The notes: generated from the letters alone by a model not told the origin. A stretch of 64,000 nucleotides of DNA from Patellaria atrata CBS 101060 (GCA_010093705.1 MU006093.1:3785-67784), one strand, 5' to 3'. Shown: positions 1 through 11,630, counted from the stretch's first letter. Made by a program: numbers and translations.

Positions 1-3000
1 GACGTACTGTATGGAAACAGTGTAACAAGTGAAGTCAAGTTCAAAACCGTAACATCCAAATCTATAGGTAAGATTGATGGTAAGAATAACTACGAGGAAT
101 CTAAATATATAAGGGAAAGACCGTCCTTAAATATTCCTATCCTCTATAGTCAATTTGGGGTGCTCACACCCTTTTGGACGTGGTGGCCGTTCTAGACGTG
201 GATCTCCTTCTACGTCCTTTACGTCCACTGCGTCCATAACCTGGACGTCCTGGACGTGGTGGACGTGGATCCCCCTTTGCGTCCTTTGCGTCCATTGCGT
301 CCACAGTTTCTAGTCACGTGACCCCTTGTTACTGGTTTCATCCGTGGTTCTCCCGAGTGGTGTTCCTACTTTCCCCTCACTCGTTGTCTGCATGTTTCTA
401 CAACTTGTGGCCGTAACACCACTAAGCCCTAGAGTACTTTATAACAAAACGATTACTTAACGCACGGTAAGCTTATTAGAGCGAGGCCTTAGCCGACTTT
501 CACTTCCGGATTAAGTATCGGCCCGGAGTAGAGAATATAGTCGCCGACGCTTTATTTTAGAAGTAGGAGGATCTTAAGATAGCTAAGGAGAAAGATATCG
601 CCGTATAAACCTAGGTACTACTTCACCCGTAGATAATAGTGGCTATAAGCCACCTCTTTATAAGATCTAGCTAAGCTTATACTCGTGCTCTTACTACACC
701 TAAGGGTGCCCCGGTTAAGCTCTTAACACCTCTTACCACGATAATAAAACCGATAAGATATATATCTAGAAAGGAGGAGGACACGGTTAAGCTAACTACA
801 CTAAACTAGAGCCGGGTAGGCATTATATCTAATTCGCCCCAGTCTAGCCCGGGAAATCACGGAACCGGAAGAGAGGAAAGAAGAGGACCTAGAACTATTA
901 TAGACTAGCTAGAACCTAGTATAGAGAAGGGCGATTCCGAATTATATAGATAGCTAGCCCCGGGGTCTTAAGAAGCGCTAGTAGAGCGGCTATCACCAAT
1001 TAAACTTATCGATAAGATTATCTAAAAGAATAGAACGTACGAGTCGCTAGCCCCCTTTTAGAAGTAAGCTAAGACGAGAGAAAAGTACTAGAATATCCGC
1101 GAAGGCCTACTACTATAGTTTAACCGGCTAATAGTACCGGACGTTAATAATCTCCGTATATATCTACTCCGAGATATCTATAATACCCTAATAACCGGGT
1201 ATCTAGGAGTACGGAAAATAAAAGATCTAGTTAAAGATCGATACTACTAGCCGGGCCTAATAGCTAACGTAGAGAGATACGTACGAAACTATTATATATA
1301 CCGTCGGACGTACATGCCGAGAGATAAAGCTCTAGGCTTACTAAAATCTTTACTAATCGGGGATAGATACTAGTAGTATATAGCGTTTAACTTTAAGTCG
1401 TTTCTAAAGGATAAACACGGATTTAAGATAATCTTCGTTATCGTTAATAGACTTAGGAAACGAACTATCTCTATATCTTATAAATAAGACGTATCCGCTA
1501 AATTAGTAGCTAAGCTATATTACGAATACGTATAGAGAATATATAGTATACTCGAAACGGTAATATCTAACCGAGGACCCCAATTTATCTCAGCATTTAT
1601 AGACGAGCTATATAAACTAACGAGGGTTAAGTAGAAGCTATCTACGGTATATTACTTCTAGATAAATAGTGGTATAGAGATTATAAACTAATATATTAAT
1701 CTAAGACTACGCCCCTTTATAAACCACTACTAAGACGACTAGTCGGAATTAATACTAGCCGTGGACTTCGCCTAGGTAACGCTAACCCACGAATTAACGG
1801 GTATCTCACTATACGAATTAGAACTCGGATATAAACCACGGATACACTTTAATTAGCACGAGCGTACTAACCTAGATAGCTATAAGACTATTAGGAATCG
1901 TATAAGTTAAGAAGAGGTATAGTAGTTTATAAAACGAATCCACGATACTATTAAGTGGGCTAGAGGGAACTTAGCTTAGGTATAAGTAACGTAAGCTAAA
2001 GTAGCTAATAAGCACCGTTAAGAGCCGGACTTTAGGCCGGGCGACTACGTCTTTATCACTCGGAAGGGCTAGACTTCGGATAGACTAAGCGTTAAACTAG
2101 ACTACTAAAACGCCGGACCGTATAAGATTACTAATATAAAGGGGTACTCCTATATAGTAGACCTACCACCTAATATAAAGATATCGAACGTGTTCCACGC
2201 GGATAGGCTAAGAAAGGCTATTATAGATCCACTTTTAGGTTAATAGCTAGAACCACTCCCACTAGTCGAGATTAACGGGGAACCGGAGTATAAAGTCGAT
2301 AAGGTGTTAGCTAGCCGTATCGTATAGGGTTAACTATAATATAAAGTAAGCTAGGTAGATTATAACCCCGATAATATATAGTATCTAGCCTTAAATTTTA
2401 TCGGAGCCCCGTATAAGATAGAGGAGTTTCACGACGAGAGACTATTAGACGCTAGACCTCCGATCCGATTAAACGTATAGCTTAAAGCTTATCGGGCTAA
2501 TAACCACGAACTAGAACTATATCTAGACGATAATAAAGCCGAGAAGAAAGGTCTAGCTTAGATTTAAAGGCGTCGAAAGTGAGTATAGATAAGGCGAACG
2601 TTACCGTAGAAATCTATAACTAGTTAACGATTTCTACTTTTAAGGGGGAGGGTAGTATAACGATATTATAGATTATTATTTTCTACTTTCCCTTATTAGT
2701 AGTAGTCGCGCCGAGGTTCTACCGTTACGTGCTTAATACTAGTAGATCGCGCGACTATAACTTCTTCTTTCCTTAACTTAATCTCTTTATATTATAGTTA
2801 GATTATACTAGTTATAATCTAATTCGATTCTCTATAACCGCTACGCCGTTATAATAATAAATCGCGTTATAAAATACTACTAATATTACTATAGAAATTA
2901 GGGCTAATTTCTACTATTAAAAAGAGGGTAATATAACGATATATTATAATACTAATCCCGTATTTTCTATATTAAGTGTTTAGTTTATTTATAAGAGATC

Positions 3001-3923
3001 TTTACCGGATCGGATACGGAAAAGATCTTTAAACGCTAATTAGTTAAATAGAAGATAGTTAGGCCGAGGCTTAATAAGATAGATATAATATCTATAATAT
3101 TAAGAGCTAATCTATTAATATTAGCTATATATAATTACTACTAAGTAAAGAGATTAAGTTAAAAAAAAGAGAGAATTATAGATAATAATTATAAGCTTAA
3201 ATAGTCTTATCGACTAATAGAATTTCCTAATAATATAATTAAGCTAAATATAAGTAAATCCGTTAAATATAGGAAAGTAGAAAGATTAATAGATAATAAT
3301 TATTATAACGAAATGTTATAACGGGAGTCTATACTTATCGAGACAGAACTGGATAAGCCTAGAAACGCGCCTGGCTTCTCACTTAACGTGGTTAACCACA
3401 AAGGTAGGTTTGGCAAAGTGATAGGATACGTATAACAAAGGCACTTCAAGTTGACGATACAACTTGCTGACTCCTTGACTTCGGGTAATGCTCACGATGA
3501 GACAAGACGTACTGTATGGAAATAGTGTGACAAGTGAAGTCAAGTTTAAAACCGTAACATCCAAATCTATAGGTAAGATTGATGGTAAGAATAACTACGA
3601 AGAATCTAAATATATGAGGGAAAGACCGTCCTTAAATATTCCTATCCTTTATAGTCAATTTGGGGTGCTCACACCCTTTTGGACGTGGTGGCCGTTCTAG
3701 ACGTGAATCTCCTTCTACGTCCTTTACGTCCACTACGTCCATAACCTGGACGTCCTAGACGTGGTGGACGTGGATCCCCCTTTACGTCCTTTGCGTCCAT
3801 TGCGTCCATAGTTTCTAGTCACGTGACCCCTTGTTACTGGTTTCATCCGTGGTTCTCCCGAGTGGTGTTCCTACTTTCCCCTCACTCGTTGTCTACATGT
3901 TCCTACAACTTATGGCCGTAACA
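1..3923 (+). mobile_element. RIP-decayed Ty3/Gypsy-type LTR element (fossil), left LTR cut by window edge
   Basis: Two long direct repeats bound the element. The right one spans about 3314-3923 (TGTTATAACGGG ... GGCCGTAACA). The left one, 1-418, lacks its first ~190 bases because the window starts inside it. The interior has almost no CA or TG and very many TA, the mark of RIP. Traces of an integrase core (roughly 1250-2050) and a chromodomain-like tail (roughly 2270-2480) point to a chromovirus-type Gypsy element. The ~2.9 kb interior is too short for a full gag-pol, so the front half seems absent. A purine-rich tract near 2640-2653, and a second related stretch near 2910-2945, suggest nesting or rearrangement. 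It is broken many times over (tens of interruptions). The two LTRs remain very alike apart from RIP-type transitions, so insertion was probably not ancient. Confidence 0.85.
3314..3923 (+). repeat. Right LTR of the Gypsy-type fossil
   Basis: Begins TGTTATAACGGG and ends CCGTAACA; bases 3505-3923 match 1-418 nearly base for base. It holds a run of ACGTCC/GGACGT hexamers (about 3680-3810) and the palindrome GTCACGTGAC at 3818-3827. Confidence 0.85.
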
Positions 3924-4390
3924 CGAAACTATTATATATAGATATTTAGCCTATAATATTATTATTCCTTAATTTAATCTCTATACTTAGTAGTTAGTAA
4001 TAGAGATAATTAAAATATAATTACTATAGCTATACTATATTATTATAATAAAAAACCGATTAAAACTAAACTAATTAAATACGATAATAAATAATATTAA
4101 TATACTTTAACTATTATATTTAAGGCTATATAAAATATTAATATACTAGTATTTTAAGTAACTTTTAAATATAATTTTATTTAAATATATTTTATTATAA
4201 TAGAGTAATTATATAAAAACGCTAGTTAGTCTTAATAGGATATTCTATTAAGTGGTATATCCTATTAACTAGTAAAGCACGTTATTATTTAGAGATTATA
4301 GTTAGGAAGATATATTTAACTAAACTTTTTCATTTATATATTCTCTAAATGCCTATAAAAGGATCAAATATTCGTATAAAGATAAGTATT
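3924..4390. other. AT-rich RIP-like debris, no gene seen
   Basis: Almost pure TA-rich sequence between the LTR end and the FunK1 upstream region. CA/TG depletion suggests a RIP-decayed repeat of unknown family. No coding frame survives. Confidence 0.5.
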
Positions 4391-4911
4391 TAAACGGTAC
4401 TTCACGAAGTGGTAGCCTAGAGTTGATTAGTCAGCGTGGTGGCATCAACTAAGGGGGCATTTCGCCACCACCAGCAGGGAGATGGCCGGTCCGTACCAGC
4501 CATGACCATTGTGACAGCTTGCCACAGTAGCGAGTATTTATAAGGGGTGTGTTGTTGACTTAGTCGTTTCTTCAAAGTTAAGGTCAAGGTCGAGGTTGAA
4601 TGTAGATTTATACCAAGCCAAACTTCGGGAGGTGATCCTCCCTCCCCATAGCTAGGGGTCATCGGCGGATTACTTTGCCGATAAACACGATATGCCATAG
4701 AAATTCCGACTTGGCACTAACACTTGGTGAAGAGCTCCGCCCGGTCCTCCTACATTTATATTCTACCTTCTCTTAATACTCAAAGCCTCTCATTCACACT
4801 CGAATCTTTATGAGCAAGTGGACTAGCGATGTTTATAGGCCTTTTCAGCTCCTTAAATGTCTATTGTTCGCATCAATTGTCTAAGCGCGTCGTACCGCAC
4901 ACTTCATCGCC
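4391..4911. other. Upstream region of the FunK1 gene
   Basis: Base composition returns to normal at about 4390. The short minus-strand frame at 4417-4698 has no recognisable content. Probably promoter and 5' leader of the kinase gene starting at 4912. Confidence 0.4.
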
Positions 4912-7418
4912 ATGACAGATTTATCGCGCTCAGCGATAATCAAAGCAAAGCCCATTAAGCAAGGACTGGAAGCGTTTCGCGACTCAGCCCAGTCGCTCTT
5001 GCCAGAGCTTCATACTTCCAGTCCCACCACGGTGCTGGATCGAATAGGTAGCGAAGGTAAGGGTGCCAGAATTGTCCAGATCGTCGACTAATAGAAGTAG
5101 CCCTTCAAGATCACGCACTTGATCTTTTATCTGCGCTGCAAATTCTTCCTGCCTCCCGTCAGCTACCATCCAGCAGTGGCGGAAAGAACCTATTCGGAGA
5201 TCTTTCCCGACTCAACCAAGCCATAAATAGCGGAGATTTCGATATACGAAGCGTCATACCCCTCCTCCGTGCAGTTCTGAAAAATGAGTCTGATACTGTT
5301 ATCTGGGAGAAGGTGTATGATCTAGTTGCAGAGCCGACACTGACGACTGTTGCCAAACCATCGACGCCTCCCCCATCAGGCCCTCCCCGAACCGCGTCCT
5401 TTCAGCAGACGCCTTGGTCGTTCAACACGGGAAGTTTCGCAGACACTTCCGAATTGAGAAAGAATGTGGATCCCATACTCAAGAGTGAAGTGGAGGATAA
5501 CCTTAGGATTGACCATCCGGGCGTTTTCAATACGTTCTTTGGGCAAATCCCGCAGCTTCGCGAGATAACATCGGCCGTGTTGCAGAGCTTTAAGGACGCG
5601 GAATCGCCGTTATTTAAAGAAGAAGTTGGTTGGATGGAGTGGCCGGAGGAATGCGAGGAGACAGCGGTGCTACAGTTCCTTCGCGGCCACATCGACCGAT
5701 TGCTGCAATTTGCGAATGAACAGGGCTTCCGTCCTTCGAAGCGTCGTCGCTGCATCAGTACCCCGAATAAGTCCATTCCCGGATCGGTCAGCAAGCGAAA
5801 GCTCGATGTGGGCCTTGCGTACAACTCAAATGACGAGCTGAAGGAGAGTAACGACCAGAGCTATGACTGGTCCCACATCCTCATTCCGGGCGAACTAAAG
5901 AGCAACCCGCGAGAGGACAACCACAGCAGTACGTGGCTCGATCTTGTCAGATATGCTCGGGAAATATTCAGCGCACAAGACACCCGGCGGTTTGTTCTGG
6001 GATTTACCCTCTGTGGCTCGGTCATGCGGTTATGGGAATTTGACCGGCTTGGGGTAGTTGGATCTACACCATTTGACATCAACAAAGATGGCAAGATGTT
6101 CGTCTCAGTGATATTGGGATACTTATGGATGTCAGAAGAATGCTTGGGCTTCGATTCTACTATTGTAGGGGATGGCAGGAGATACACAAGCATTCAGCGG
6201 GATGGCCAGACTGAGCAACTTGTCCTGGAACATCGCATTAAACGGCAACGTTCAGTCGCTGGCAGGGCAACCACGTGCTGGAAAGGCTTTGCAGAAGATA
6301 TGCCTGATCAGCGGCTTGTGATCAAGGACTCGTGGGAGTATGAGGAGCGGCCTGAAGAAGGCCTATTGCTCAAGGAGGCGACAGAAGCTGCTGTAAGAAA
6401 TGTGGCGCGGTATTACCACCACGAGACTGTACGCATCGATGGCAGTGTGGATGATGTTCTTAACAGTGTACGAAAGGGACTGAGTGACAAAGTTGGTCGG
6501 AATCCATTGCATCAACGAGCAGTATATGCAGAATCCATCATAAGCCCAATACTCTCGGATACTTCAGGTGCAGGAAGAGGGAGGAGCAGTAGCCGAAGTC
6601 GCACCATGTCACGAAAGAGGTCCCCGAGCAGTATTCAAGCATCGATTCCGCCTCCGAAACGATCCTGTTCGGACTCCCCGGTCAAGCAAGACATGCAGCG
6701 ACGAAGAAACCGGGTTCACCGACGGCTTGTCATGCGGGATGTTGGGAAGAGTGTCTATGAGGCAAGTTCTCCATGTGGCATACTGACGGGATTGCTTGGA
6801 GGCATAAAAGGCGAGTGCCACGTGAAGCATTTCGAGCAATGGCTGATTTTCGTAGGACACGAGTCGCTCCTACATGCGAAGATTCTCCACCGAGATATAT
6901 CCATCGGAAATATCATGTTAACGATGGTGGAGGATGACGGTTTCTTAATCGACCTCGATCTTGCCGTTAAAATCGACCGCGAGAACGCGTCCGGAGCACC
7001 GACTAAAACCGGGACTAAAGTTTTCATGGCAATTGGGGCACTCTATGGTGAAGACCACAACTTCATGCATGATTTGGAGTCATTTTTCTGGGTGTTGTTC
7101 TGGGTTTGTGTTCGTTGGAATGGGCCAGGTCGGTTGAGGAGCGAGACACAGTATGACTCTTGGAACTACGAGCCAACGCAGAAACTTGCGGAAATCAAAA
7201 AGGGCAAAGTGGACGAGGAAGACAAATTCACAGAGGAAGTGGAGAAGGAATTCACAGCTCAATGCAAGCCGCTGATCCCTTGCATACAGGAACTACGAAG
7301 GGTGGTCTTCCCAGAGGGAAAGCGTTGGTTGAGAGAGGATCGCCAGCTTTATTCGCGCATGAAGTCGGTTCTTCAGCGGGCAATGGAGGCCATAGATACT
7401 ATAGGACAACAGTATTGA
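4912..7418 (+). CDS. FunK1-type fungal protein kinase, 820 aa
   Basis: Predicted Ser/Thr kinase of the fungus-specific FunK1 family, whose cellular roles are mostly unknown. Two exons: 4912-5056 and 5101-7418. The 44-base intron has a GTAAGG donor, a GACTAAT branch site and a TAG acceptor. Splicing fuses the opening frame (MTDLSRSAII...) to ...EALQDHALDLLSALQ and on to the long frame; the total is divisible by three. Kinase signatures are a VIK lysine before an EATEAAV helix, HRDISIGNIML with HRD at about residues 645-647, and LIDLDLAVK, where DLD (about 666-668) replaces DFG, as is usual in this family. A Ser/Arg-rich stretch (GRGRSSSRSR, about residue 425) splits the domain. It is flanked on both sides by LTR relics. 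An upstream ATG cannot be excluded. Confidence 0.88.
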
Positions 7419-7989
7419 TTTAGGTGAGCTTACTCAGTCTCAGCTCTTCAGTATGAATATATCGCGAAGCAACGTGTGCGTTTCCTAGGCAATAGATTTG
7501 CTCTCTATTTTGGGGTGAGGTAGATTATGGATTATGCCTTAAGATCACGCTCGAGTTACCGCAGCTCCGCGTGCCTGGTCCCCGGGCCGTATAAGTCTAA
7601 ACTAGGGCGTCTGGGTCTAAACTGGTGGCGTCTGAGGGCCGCGCTCGACCCTCCACCAGCCCTCCGCGTCAGCCGTAGCGCATGCTCCCAAGTGGCAACC
7701 TTATATAACTCAAACCTCTCTTTCATCTTGTTGGATTGCAGATGTCAGACTAGGATCCTAGTAAAGCTTCAGTTATACCCTCTCTCTACTACAGAAAATA
7801 TCCCATTCTATATGTTATAGTTATTCAGAGCTACTAAAACTTAATATACCTACCAGTGTATCTTAGAGATCGCCGACCTCGTTTTATATGTTACAATTCA
7901 GTTAGTAATGGGCTTAGAATTGGGGTATAAGAACTATATCTTAGGATATAACTTAAGAAGTGCAAGCGATATTCTTTAATCTATCAGCT
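7419..7989. other. Intergenic, no gene seen
   Basis: A GC-rich stretch (about 7560-7680) is followed by AT-rich, TA-enriched sequence (about 7780-8000) that looks like mild RIP decay. The small frame at 7527-7820 has no recognisable content. Confidence 0.4.
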
Positions 7990-8244
7990 ATTTATATATC
8001 TGATGAGGTAAGAGTTTATAAGGTGTAAGAACTACGAAGGATCTAAATACAAGTGTAAAGAGCGTCCTTTAAGTATTCCTTTTTTAAGTCCTATTCTATA
8101 CTATGCTCGGTCTATTCAGTCTACTCAGTGTTTGGAAAACACTGGCGATACTGATCAATTCCCTTGGTCACGTGACATATGTCTCCGTTCCCTTTCCGAC
8201 GTTTCTCCGTCGTGCCATCGCTGGCTACTTTCCTGTTCGTAACA
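7990..8244 (+). mobile_element. LTR fragment of the same family (3' half, fossil)
   Basis: The stretch around GAACTACGAAGGATCTAAAT (8029-8048) matches the mid part of the 3314-3923 LTR in order. It continues through GTCACGTGAC (8167-8176) to the terminal GTAACA (8239-8244). It is diverged, and the front half is absent. Left edge approximate. Confidence 0.65.
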
Positions 8245-8622
8245 GCAACAGTCCCAGTCTAGCCCTGAAGATGCAGCGATATTAAGTACGAGAAACATTT
8301 TTCTAGAAATAAAAACTAAGTTAGGTGTTTCATGAGATGAAGAACTTTGTATTACATGTCCCATTATGGCTATACGAGCTGTAGACAATAGGGCATCCCG
8401 TCCGCTCTGCCATACTTAACCTTTATACCGGTGCAATAGTAGTTGAGTGGGTGACCATCAGCGAATGCGCACTGTTGTATGTTTTCTTTCTTGCAAATTT
8501 TTTTATGGTATGGTGGAATTGCGGGACGGTCCGTTGGAACTAAAAGCGGTAATAATGTTTTATTTTTGCATTTATTAGGTCGGATTGGAATAATGCGGGC
8601 TCTTGTGAGTTTGGGCTGTATG
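8245..8622. other. Spacer between LTR relics
   Basis: No gene or repeat recognised. Small frames on both strands show no family content. Confidence 0.3.
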
Positions 8623-8778
8623 TGTTACAACGGGAGTCTATACTTATCAAGACAGAATATAATAAATCTAGAAATGCGCCTTCCATCTGAGGTTGAGCCA
8701 TGACACTTACGACGTGACAGGAGTGGAAAGACCAGATTTTATAGATCGAGGGAGTAGTCCAGCGCTTTCATCCCTAAT
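8623..8778 (+). mobile_element. LTR fragment of the same family (5' end, fossil)
   Basis: TGTTACAACGGGAGTC followed by TATACTTATCAAGACAGAA copies the start of the 3314-3923 LTR. The resemblance fades within about 80 bases. A second, fuller LTR copy begins at 8779, so the relics abut or are nested. Confidence 0.6.
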
Positions 8779-9340
8779 GTTAAAAACGACGGGAGTCTAC
8801 ACCTGTCAAGGCAGAGCAAGACAAATATAAAAACGCGCAAGGTTTCTCACCCCGGAGGTACCTCCTTCTCTTACGAAAAGGGCTTGGTTTCCGCTTCGTG
8901 ATAGAACGTGTAAAGGTTTGCTTCCCCTTAACTCTCTCTCAAAGGCTTCACAGTAGAGACAATTGATACCGTACGAACACAGTATAACAAAGGTGAGTTG
9001 AGTCAAAAACTGTAACATCCGATCTTATAGTAAGATATGTTGGTGAGAAGAACTACGAAGAATCTAAATACACACGCAAAGGAGCGTCCTAAAATATTCC
9101 TTCCTCACAGTCCTGATTATCGCTGCTCCCATCTGCTCCCATCTCCACGATGGAATCACTTAGGAACACTATGCTCCCGTCTGCTCCCATTCCCTAGTGG
9201 GATAACCTGGGATCAATATGCTTACTGAGCGTTGGTCACGTGACTTTCCACTACAGTTTCCCCCCGTCGATGTTCCCTTCAGTGTGGTTCCCTGCGCTCC
9301 ACCTACTGTTGATGCTGTTTTCTATCTTGTGTCCGTAACA
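8779..9340 (+). mobile_element. Solo LTR of the same family, diverged (fossil)
   Basis: About 562 bases from TGTTAAAAACGACGGG to GTGTCCGTAACA. The order of conserved blocks is that of the 3314-3923 LTR: GGGAGTCTA, AAACGCGC, AGAACTACGAAGAATC, AGCGTCCTAAAATATTCC and GTCACGTGAC (9235-9244). No internal coding region accompanies it and no clear 5-base target duplication is visible. It is more diverged than the left-end element and shows little RIP, so it is probably older or a different subfamily. Confidence 0.75.
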
Positions 9341-9573
9341 AGGGCATTATAACATTAAGTAGGGTAAAGTCCGCGGTAAGGATCGGCTAAAAAGTTAGTA
9401 AAGATTCCCCACACTGAGATATGTTATGTCCGATGCGTGTGCCAAGCAGCCCTCGGTTTACGGTCCGAACTTCGAACGGCACTATCACATCCATTCTTCT
9501 TCTTTCTCTTTTCTCTTACTCCAATTCTACTTCTTTACTTCTAGTCACCCTTTCTTCGATCTCTTAAATGATA

Positions 9574-10938
9574 ATGCCGCCCTCCGCCCTCCGAACATCA
9601 CTCCCACGCAGCATCCCAAAGCTCCACCGACGGACACCACCGTCATGTCGTTCCTTCACCACAACCCCATTCCGTAGAAAAGAGATTTCAGATGCCTACA
9701 TTCTCAGTGCCTCGCGGACACCATCCGGAGTGGTATGATATTTCTCCTATCTATCATCCTCTACCAGCAATTAACAACCGCTCTAGTTCAATGGCGCCCT
9801 CATTTCCGTCCCCGGCCCCCAACTCGGGGCTACTGCTATAAAATCCGCCCTCGAAAAGTCCACCGTCCCTATATCCTCCATATCCGCAGTCTACATGGGA
9901 CAAGTACTTCAAGCTCATGTGGGGCAAGCACCTGCACGACAAGCTACCATCTTCGCTGGGTTGCCGAACACAATCGAGTCTACCACCATCAACAAAGTTT
10001 GCGCCTCGGGTCTCAAGGCCGTGGCGTTAGCCGCTCAGAGCATCCAACTTGGCCAAACTGAGGCCATAATCGCAGGCGGGATGGAAAACATGTCCCGCGT
10101 CCCATACTACCTCCCCCGCGCCTCGCAACAGCCTCCCTTCGGCCACCAGACCCTCTCCGATGGCCTCATAGTCGACGGCCTTTGGGATGTGTACAACCAG
10201 ATCCACATGGGCAATTGCGCCGAAAAGACGGCAAAAGACCACAAAGTGACGCGTGAAGAGCAAGACGAGTTCGCCATCCTCTCCTACAAACGCGCCCAAG
10301 CCGCCTGGTCCAGCGGCGCATTCGCAGACGAGGTCGTTCCCGTTACCATCCCTGGAAAGAAAGGAACGAGCACGACCATGACCGAGGACGAGGGCTACAA
10401 GAAGCTGAAGCTGGAAAAAGTACCCACGCTCAAACCTGCGTTCGACAAGTCCGGCTCCGGCACCGTGACCGCGGCCAACAGCTCCTCCTTCAACGACGGT
10501 GCCTCGGCCCTCGTCCTCGGCAGCCATACAACCGCAAAGGCCTACGGGAAGGACTCCCGCGTCCTCGCGCGCATAGTCGCCTACGCTGACGCCGCCGTCG
10601 ACCCCATCGACTTCCCCGTCGCCCCCGCCAAGGTTGTCCCCATCATTCTCAAAGAAGCAGGGCTCTCCACCAAGGACATCTCGGTCTTCGAGATCAACGA
10701 GGCGTTCGCGGCGGTCATCAAGGCGAACCAGAAGATCCTCGGCTTGGATATCGAGAAGGTGAATCCAAGGGGTGGAGCCATCGCGCTGGGCCACGCGCTG
10801 GGCAGCTCCGGGAGTAGGATTTTAGTCACCCTGTTGCATCAGCTTAAGGTCGGGCAGTATGGGGTTGTCGCAATATGTAATGGAGGGGGGGCGACAACAG
10901 GGATGGTGGTGCAAAGGGTGGATCATGGGAGTTTGTAG
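9574..10938 (+). CDS. Acetyl-CoA acetyltransferase (thiolase), probably mitochondrial, 436 aa
   Basis: Type II thiolase that condenses two acetyl-CoA to acetoacetyl-CoA or cleaves the product. Two exons: 9574-9732 and 9787-10938, with a 54-base intron (GTATGA donor, TTAAC branch, TAG acceptor). The spliced start gives an Arg/Ser-rich presequence ([20 protein letters not shown]) before the mature start [13 protein letters not shown], so this is likely the mitochondrial ACAT1-type isozyme rather than the cytosolic sterol-pathway one. Active-site features are Cys about 125 in NKVCASGL, His about 389 in LGHALG, and Cys about 417 in [13 protein letters not shown] stands where most thiolases have GHPLG/GHPIG. 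The gene converges on the glycine-rich-domain gene downstream. Lies just right of the LTR relics. Confidence 0.93.
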
Positions 10939-11630
10939 GATAATGATTGATTGGTTGGGACCGGAGGAAGGGCTGTTATAGAGATAGCCCTATTTTGTAT
11001 CGGACGGAATATTGCATCTCAGGTGCTTTTGGGATGTATCATGCAGTTATGTATGTGGCATGTACAGTATGATTCATATTCAGTACTTGACGAGGCGACG
11101 CAGACCCGGATGATAGAGGTAATAGAAGAGATTTAATATTACTGTGTAGTAGGTGTTGTACGTGTTACTTCCTTCTCTCGACATTTTTAGGTTAAGTGCA
11201 ATTATTTTGTATGAATGACTGGCTAGTACGAAATGATGGGCTTGTATAGTGCACTATGGAACGACTAGACTGTACTGTGAAAGTGGCTGGTATCTGCAAA
11301 TTGACTGAACTGTAGCCAGTGACTGAACTGTACCAGAGTACTGAATTGTACCAAACGATTGAACTGTACAGAACGACTATACTGTACCAAACGACTGAAC
11401 TAAACAACGACTGGAGCGCACACGACAAGTCACAACAAGCCAGTACCCGGTTTATGCAAGCGGATGAATCAATGGTTCTAGTAAAGACCGGAGCAGTTAA
11501 CGTAGCGCATAGACGACAACGAAGAGTGGCAGGGACAACAGGGCAGCAAATAACTGAAACTTTTCAACCACCGCACCCACCACAACCACCTGTGAAATGA
11601 GTTAGCGAAAAGCAACCAAAGAATGAAGTA
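10939..11630. other. Convergent 3' intergenic region with a minisatellite
   Basis: Separates the 3' ends of the thiolase (plus) and the glycine-rich-domain gene (minus). Apart from the short tandem repeat at 11301-11412 no gene or RNA is seen. Confidence 0.5.
11301..11412. repeat. Degenerate 18-20 bp minisatellite
   Basis: About six tandem units of the type CTGAACTGTACCAAACGA, some 18 and some 20 bases long, with point differences between units. A looser, similar unit occurs just upstream at about 11260-11300. Confidence 0.8.

Noticed and set aside
170-300. ACGTCC/GGACGT array as a CRISPR-like or satellite array
   Set aside because: Units are 6-12 bases without spacers, lie inside an LTR, and the organism is a fungus.
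9426-9677. 83-codon plus-strand frame before the thiolase
   Set aside because: It ends at a stop inside the thiolase first exon, whose own frame gives a proper presequence.
10027-10794. 255-codon minus-strand frame inside the thiolase gene
   Set aside because: Antisense shadow of a high-GC coding region; Gly/Val/Asp-rich with no family motif, while the plus strand encodes a clear thiolase.
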